64,000 nt of DNA from Misgurnus anguillicaudatus. Lineage: Eukaryota > Chordata > Actinopteri > Cypriniformes > Cobitidae. Where the stretch lies: positions 9,636,001 to 9,700,000 of the forward strand of contig NC_073346.2 of NCBI RefSeq assembly GCF_027580225.2, in the 5' to 3' direction. Below, piece after piece: positions 60,445 to 64,000 of this stretch. The stretch's first letter is position 1. Each line of letters opens with the position of its first letter. The notes beneath the pieces are model-generated. The model ran no database searches. It was not told the origin of the DNA and worked only from the letters and a program-made list of their open reading frames with translations. A program made the translations under genes and the position numbers.

Positions 60445-61085
60445 CAGACTGAGGGTTTATACAAAGAATCTTACTCAGCCAATATTAAAGATAAGATATT
60501 TTTACAAAATGTTCTTTTCATTGTTTAGGATGATTTTATGTGGAAAACAATACATCACAAAAAAGACTTTAGCTGGGTTTTCACAGGCAGTGCCTTACAC
60601 ATACACTAACCACAATTATAAACGCAACACTAACAGATTTAGACAGATTTGTGAATAATATTTGAGAGAAATAGGCCTTTTGGGGACATAATATTTAAGT
60701 TCAGCTCATGAAATGAAAAATGGGGGCAAAAAATGTTTTAACAAGTGCAATACAAATATCAACCATAATACTGATCGTTTTTAAAAAAAGTAAGCTATAT
60801 CTTTCTAGAATCTTACACAAGACTCAGTTACATGAACGATCAAAATAAATTAACGTCAGACAGGTGGGCGAAATATCAATATTAAAGCATGAATAGCTGT
60901 TATCAACCCAATTTCAAGGTATTATTTAAATGATCCCACACCAAACAGTTTATTATTTAAATGCATTATTACTACATACCTTAAGCATGTGTTCCACGCC
61001 TTTCTTCTTCTTGGCATTGCGAATGCGAGGTCAAGCGGATGTTGTTATGTAGAATCACGACCTTGACGTAAAGACGCACATCCGT

Positions 61086-61181
61086 AATTTATTTAACAAT
61101 GATAACACTTTCGGGTAATTTTATCTTCTAGATAATTTATTTAACAATGATAACACTTTCGGGTAATTTTATCTTCTAGAT
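61086..61181. repeat. perfect 48-bp tandem duplication
   Basis: AATTTATTTAACAATGATAA...TTCTAGAT occurs twice without a mismatch (61086-61133 and 61134-61181). Confidence 0.98.
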
Positions 61182-61559
61182 CCTAATTAAAGCTATAAAG
61201 AAAGAGCAGCCTATCACGATTATTTCCTGGTAAGTTTTTGAAATGTTTTATTTTAGAATGGAGATTAATTAAGCAGACGCGGAAAGGTTTTGATTATTTT
61301 AAATATGTTATGTTTATGTTGTTGTTTTCGCATACTGTCATGTAAAAAATATATTTAAAAATAAATGAATGAAAGTTTTCATTGTTTAATTTGAATAAAT
61401 GTGTTTTATAAAATCAACAACTGCCTGTTTTAAGATCAATTGAAAATGCTGTTTTAATTACTTAATATCGATGACACAGCTTGCATGTGTAGATGTGTGT
61501 AGAAATAATTTGCTGTAGTTTAGGGCAATTCAAATTGTTAATGAGGGATCTTGTAATCT

Positions 61560-61800
61560 TACAAACATCTGGGAAAGAGCGTCTTACCGTCTTTCTAAGC
61601 TCTTCTAAAGATCTGTGAAAGAGCGGCTCCGCATCTTTTAAAGCTCTTCTAAAGATCTGTGAAAGAGCGGCTCCGCATCTTTTAAAGCTCTTCTAAAGAT
61701 CTGGGAAAGAGCGGCTTGTCGTTCTAACATCTTGTAAAGATCTGGGAAACGGCGGCTCGCCATCGTTCTAAATAACATACATCTTGTAAAGATCTGCTGG
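61560..61800. repeat. subterminal tandem repeats of the 18.3-kb element
   Basis: At least four units with TCTTCTAAAGATCTG(T/G)GAAAGAG and CGGCTCCGCATCTTTTAAAG, spaced about 55 bp, lie just inside the right inverted end. Confidence 0.9.
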
Positions 61801-62305
61801 GTGTCTTGCAAACAGCTGGGTCGGACGTCTCGGCGACGCCTTCCAGATGAGCAAACGCCCTATATAATACGTCTTCCAGACGAAAAACAAGACATCGCGC
61901 AGACATCTCCGCGACGTACGTGTGCTATCTGGGTTTAAGTGTTTTATGATTATTCAAATACCCAATTCGTTAATAAAGTTTTTTTATCTATTTATATTAT
62001 TATTAATAATGTATTTTTACTCTTGATAAATAGGTGTGTGTGTGAGAGAGAGGTCGTAAATAGGCTTACCTTAAGCAGTAAATGCAGAACAATAATAATA
62101 GGCTGTTGGTTGTGCGTTAACTTGCAAGGAAGCTGAAGAACACTGTGAACATCTGAACTTTTCAGAACTATGTACAGTCTGGCTGAAGTTCATGGTTCCA
62201 CAATTGACTAAATGACAGCCGAACATTTGGTTCTGTTCACCTGAAATGCTCCGATAATTCACCCACGGCTCAAACACGTGTAATTGATGTCCGTTTCTCA
62301 CTCCA

Positions 62306-62520
62306 GCTGCAGCCTGCGGAGGTCGCGTATGCAGGGTGCATACGTCATCAAGCCTGGTTTATTTTAGTTAACTGACCATTACATTCGCAAGGTATAAGCA
62401 TATTACAACAATTTACTATTAACTAAGAATAAAAGTCAACTTTATAACTGTTAATATTCTAAAACAAGACAGTCGATGACGTATATGGAGCCTAGAAATG
62501 CGACCTCCGGAGGCTGCAGC
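62306..62520. mobile_element. MITE with GCTGCAGCCT(G/C)CGGAGGTCGC ends
   Basis: GCTGCAGCCTGCGGAGGTCGC at 62306 is mirrored at 62500-62520, and TACGTCATC is mirrored further in. 215 bp. Target duplication not clear. Confidence 0.82.
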
Positions 62521-63049
62521 ATTCGCATTGAGACACGGCCGATGTGTGACACGCAACGTATACGTTGCAATCCGGAGTCCGTGTTGCAGACTTTGCAGTG
62601 CTATTTTCCGATTTAAAAGGCATTATCCATTTGCTTCAGGCCCGGGTCACTCTCCAACTCCTATCTGTAACATCTTGATTTCCCGCTGAGAGGCTGGCTG
62701 CTATCACTTGTGATTGGCTAAACGCGGACTCATCATCGGCGTGGCGTCAACACAAACACATGCAGTGGGCGTGTGTTTAGTAACGTCATGAAATACATGC
62801 ACATTTGGGTTTTTTGTTAAATAATTAGCCTATAAAATGCACGTTTCAAACCCGCCCAACTGATCCCAAACCAGCCCAATTTTTGCACAACCGCCCAAGC
62901 CAATTTTTACCCGCACAATCAAATTCAAAACCGCCCAATTGGGCGGGAACCCGCCCAATCTGGCAACCCTGGAAGTCCGTGGTCGGCTTCAGTCTCGCGA
63001 TTTTTTAAGTAAAGCCCGCGAAAATGTGAATCAGTTCTTTCAACAAACA

Positions 63050-63215
63050 TTTTTTAGTTTAAATAACAATTATCCTCGTTTATTCAACTTTTACCCTAGT
63101 TTAGGACAAAAAACTTAAATTTTCTTGTTGTTTCAACAATTTATAAAAGTGTAGTTATGTCTACAAAAAAAAGTAAGTTGACATAACTAATTCACACAAT
63201 TATTTTTTACAGTGT
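63050..63215. repeat. TTTTTTACAGTGT-type dispersed repeat
   Basis: Ends ACAATTATTTTTTACAGTGT and holds CAACAAACATTTTTTAGTTT, an opposite-strand relative of the repeat at 30390. Confidence 0.6.
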
Positions 63216-64000
63216 ACTGTCACTGCCTTTGGGCTTTGTTTCCTCTCTCTGGCTATGTTTTTGTGTTTTTATACAGGTGCGTTGAGGCTTGTTCGGGTGT
63301 CCACTTTTTTATAAGAAATTTTCCTGATAATTTACTCACCCCTGTTTCATCCAAGATGTTGATGTCGTTCTTTCTTCAGGCAAAAAGAAATTACGTTTTT
63401 TGAGGAAGGCATTCCAGGATTTTTCACCATATGGTGGACTTCAATTACCCAATGGTTTGGGGGTTTCGATGCAGCTTCAAGGGGCTCTAAACAGTCCCAG
63501 CTGATGCATAGGGGTCTTATCTAGAAAAGCGATTGTCATTTTCACCCAAAAAATCAAAATGTGTACTTTTTCACCACAACCTCTCATCTTGCACTAGTCG
63601 TGTGATGCGCCTTCGCAACCTTGGCCTCTATCTTACACCCGGCGCAATGCAGCGCAATGCGCGACACAAGTGTCTTTTGCTAGTTTCCACCCTACGCAAT
63701 TATAATTTTCACGTTTAGTGCCGCGTTGTTTAAATAGCAAATGTATTTGCGCCCCCTTTTGCGCCCATGGGCGTTCTGGTCTGAAAACGAGGTGTGTTCA
63801 GGCGCATTGTTGGCGCCTTGCTATTTTGAGGCAACTAAAATAGACTACGTCATTGATCAACAAAAACCTGCTCTAAAGTCTAAAGTCAATGGCGCAATAT
63901 GTTTTTTTGTTATTTAAAGAGCGCATTAGTAATATGCGCCTAAACGGGACAACAACGCAGGTTTGCTTAACACATACATGAATGTGCAGCAGCACAAAAA
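63216..64000. other. window end, partial cyprinid repeat from about 63630
   Basis: From about 63630 GCGCAATG, GCGCATTGTTGGCGCC and AATATGCGCCTAAACGGG match a common fish DNA element that continues past the window. 63216-63630 shows no recognised gene. Confidence 0.4.

Larger units (their letters stand above)
43604..61933. mobile_element. 18.3-kb element with 35-bp CCCAGATAGCACACG ends, superfamily unresolved
   Basis: Inverted ends beginning CCCAGATAGCACACGTACGT match at 34 of 35 positions (43604-43638 and 61899-61933). Just inside the right end lies a tandem array with TCTTCTAAAGATCTG(T/G)GAAAGAG; the left end has ACGTCT/GATCTT-type repeats too, resembling subterminal transposase-binding arrays. 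The interior carries short coding-like exons (45.5-48.2 kb minus; 49.5-60.4 kb plus) and at least eight nested elements. I do not recognise a transposase and cannot assign a superfamily; the target duplication is unclear. It may be one large element or two solo ends around host DNA. Confidence 0.7.
43337..62971. mobile_element. 19.6-kb span with hAT-type ends and exact 8-bp duplication
   Basis: CAGTGTTGCCAGAT at 43337 and the complement of CAGGGTTGCCAGAT ending at 62971 are flanked by the identical octamer GAAGTCCG (43329-43336 and 62972-62979). Subterminal DNA on both sides is rich in CCGCCCAA, as expected for two ends of one family. Most of the span is the 18.3-kb element at 43604-61933, so the hAT element itself is about 1.3 kb and was inflated by later insertion. 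The 43497-43603 and 61934-62790 stretches are its remaining interior. Confidence 0.85.

Noticed and set aside
43337..62971. Polinton/Maverick (size near 20 kb with inverted ends)
   Set aside because: The duplication is 8 bp, ends start CAG, and there is no polymerase, integrase, ATPase or capsid frame.

Overview
This is nuclear DNA of a teleost fish, most likely a cypriniform (carp/zebrafish relative). The evidence is one intact vertebrate Sox gene in a gene-poor setting, many microsatellites, and a dense load of DNA-transposon families typical of cyprinid genomes (TTAA-flanked foldbacks, hAT, PIF/Harbinger and Tc1/mariner derivatives, GGGTT-rich dispersed repeats). I saw no operons, CRISPR arrays, rRNA or tRNA genes.

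Layout. (1) 1-6.35 kb: repeats, then the only gene I can name, the single-exon SoxC gene sox4 on the minus strand (CDS 4302-5438), with a transposon-poor 3' UTR candidate (about 2.44-4.3 kb), a CCAAT/TATA-like promoter candidate (5.94-6.02 kb) and an (AT)n tract just upstream. (2) 9.68-12.39 kb: a complete, young, non-autonomous LTR retrotransposon with a 5-bp target duplication and a gag-like ORF expanded by 18-bp tandem repeats, but no pol. (3) 12.8-32.5 kb: nested MITEs in sparse unique sequence, a possible first exon at 15.8-16.9 kb, and a four-level nest at 22.5-25.5 kb. (4) 31.2-32.9 kb: a frameshifted C-terminal exon plus two decayed copies of a multicopy fish gene family. (5) 33.2-42.0 kb: an inverted-duplicated Tc1/mariner element split by at least four later insertions. 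(6) 43.3-63.0 kb: a 19.6-kb span bracketed by hAT-type ends with an exact 8-bp duplication. Inside it sits an 18.3-kb element with 35-bp inverted ends, subterminal repeats and a set of short coding-like exons I cannot assign. (7) 63.0-64 kb: more repeat ends.

The strongest pattern in the window is a cohort of at least thirteen TTAA-flanked elements with different ends, mostly beginning AGG. They are nested in each other and, in one case, inserted exactly at the stop codon of a coding-like exon. Several insertions can be dated relative to each other because an inverted copy of the host element preserves the uninterrupted site. Apart from sox4, the coding content is transposon-derived or of unknown function. 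Functional claims outside sox4 are inference.
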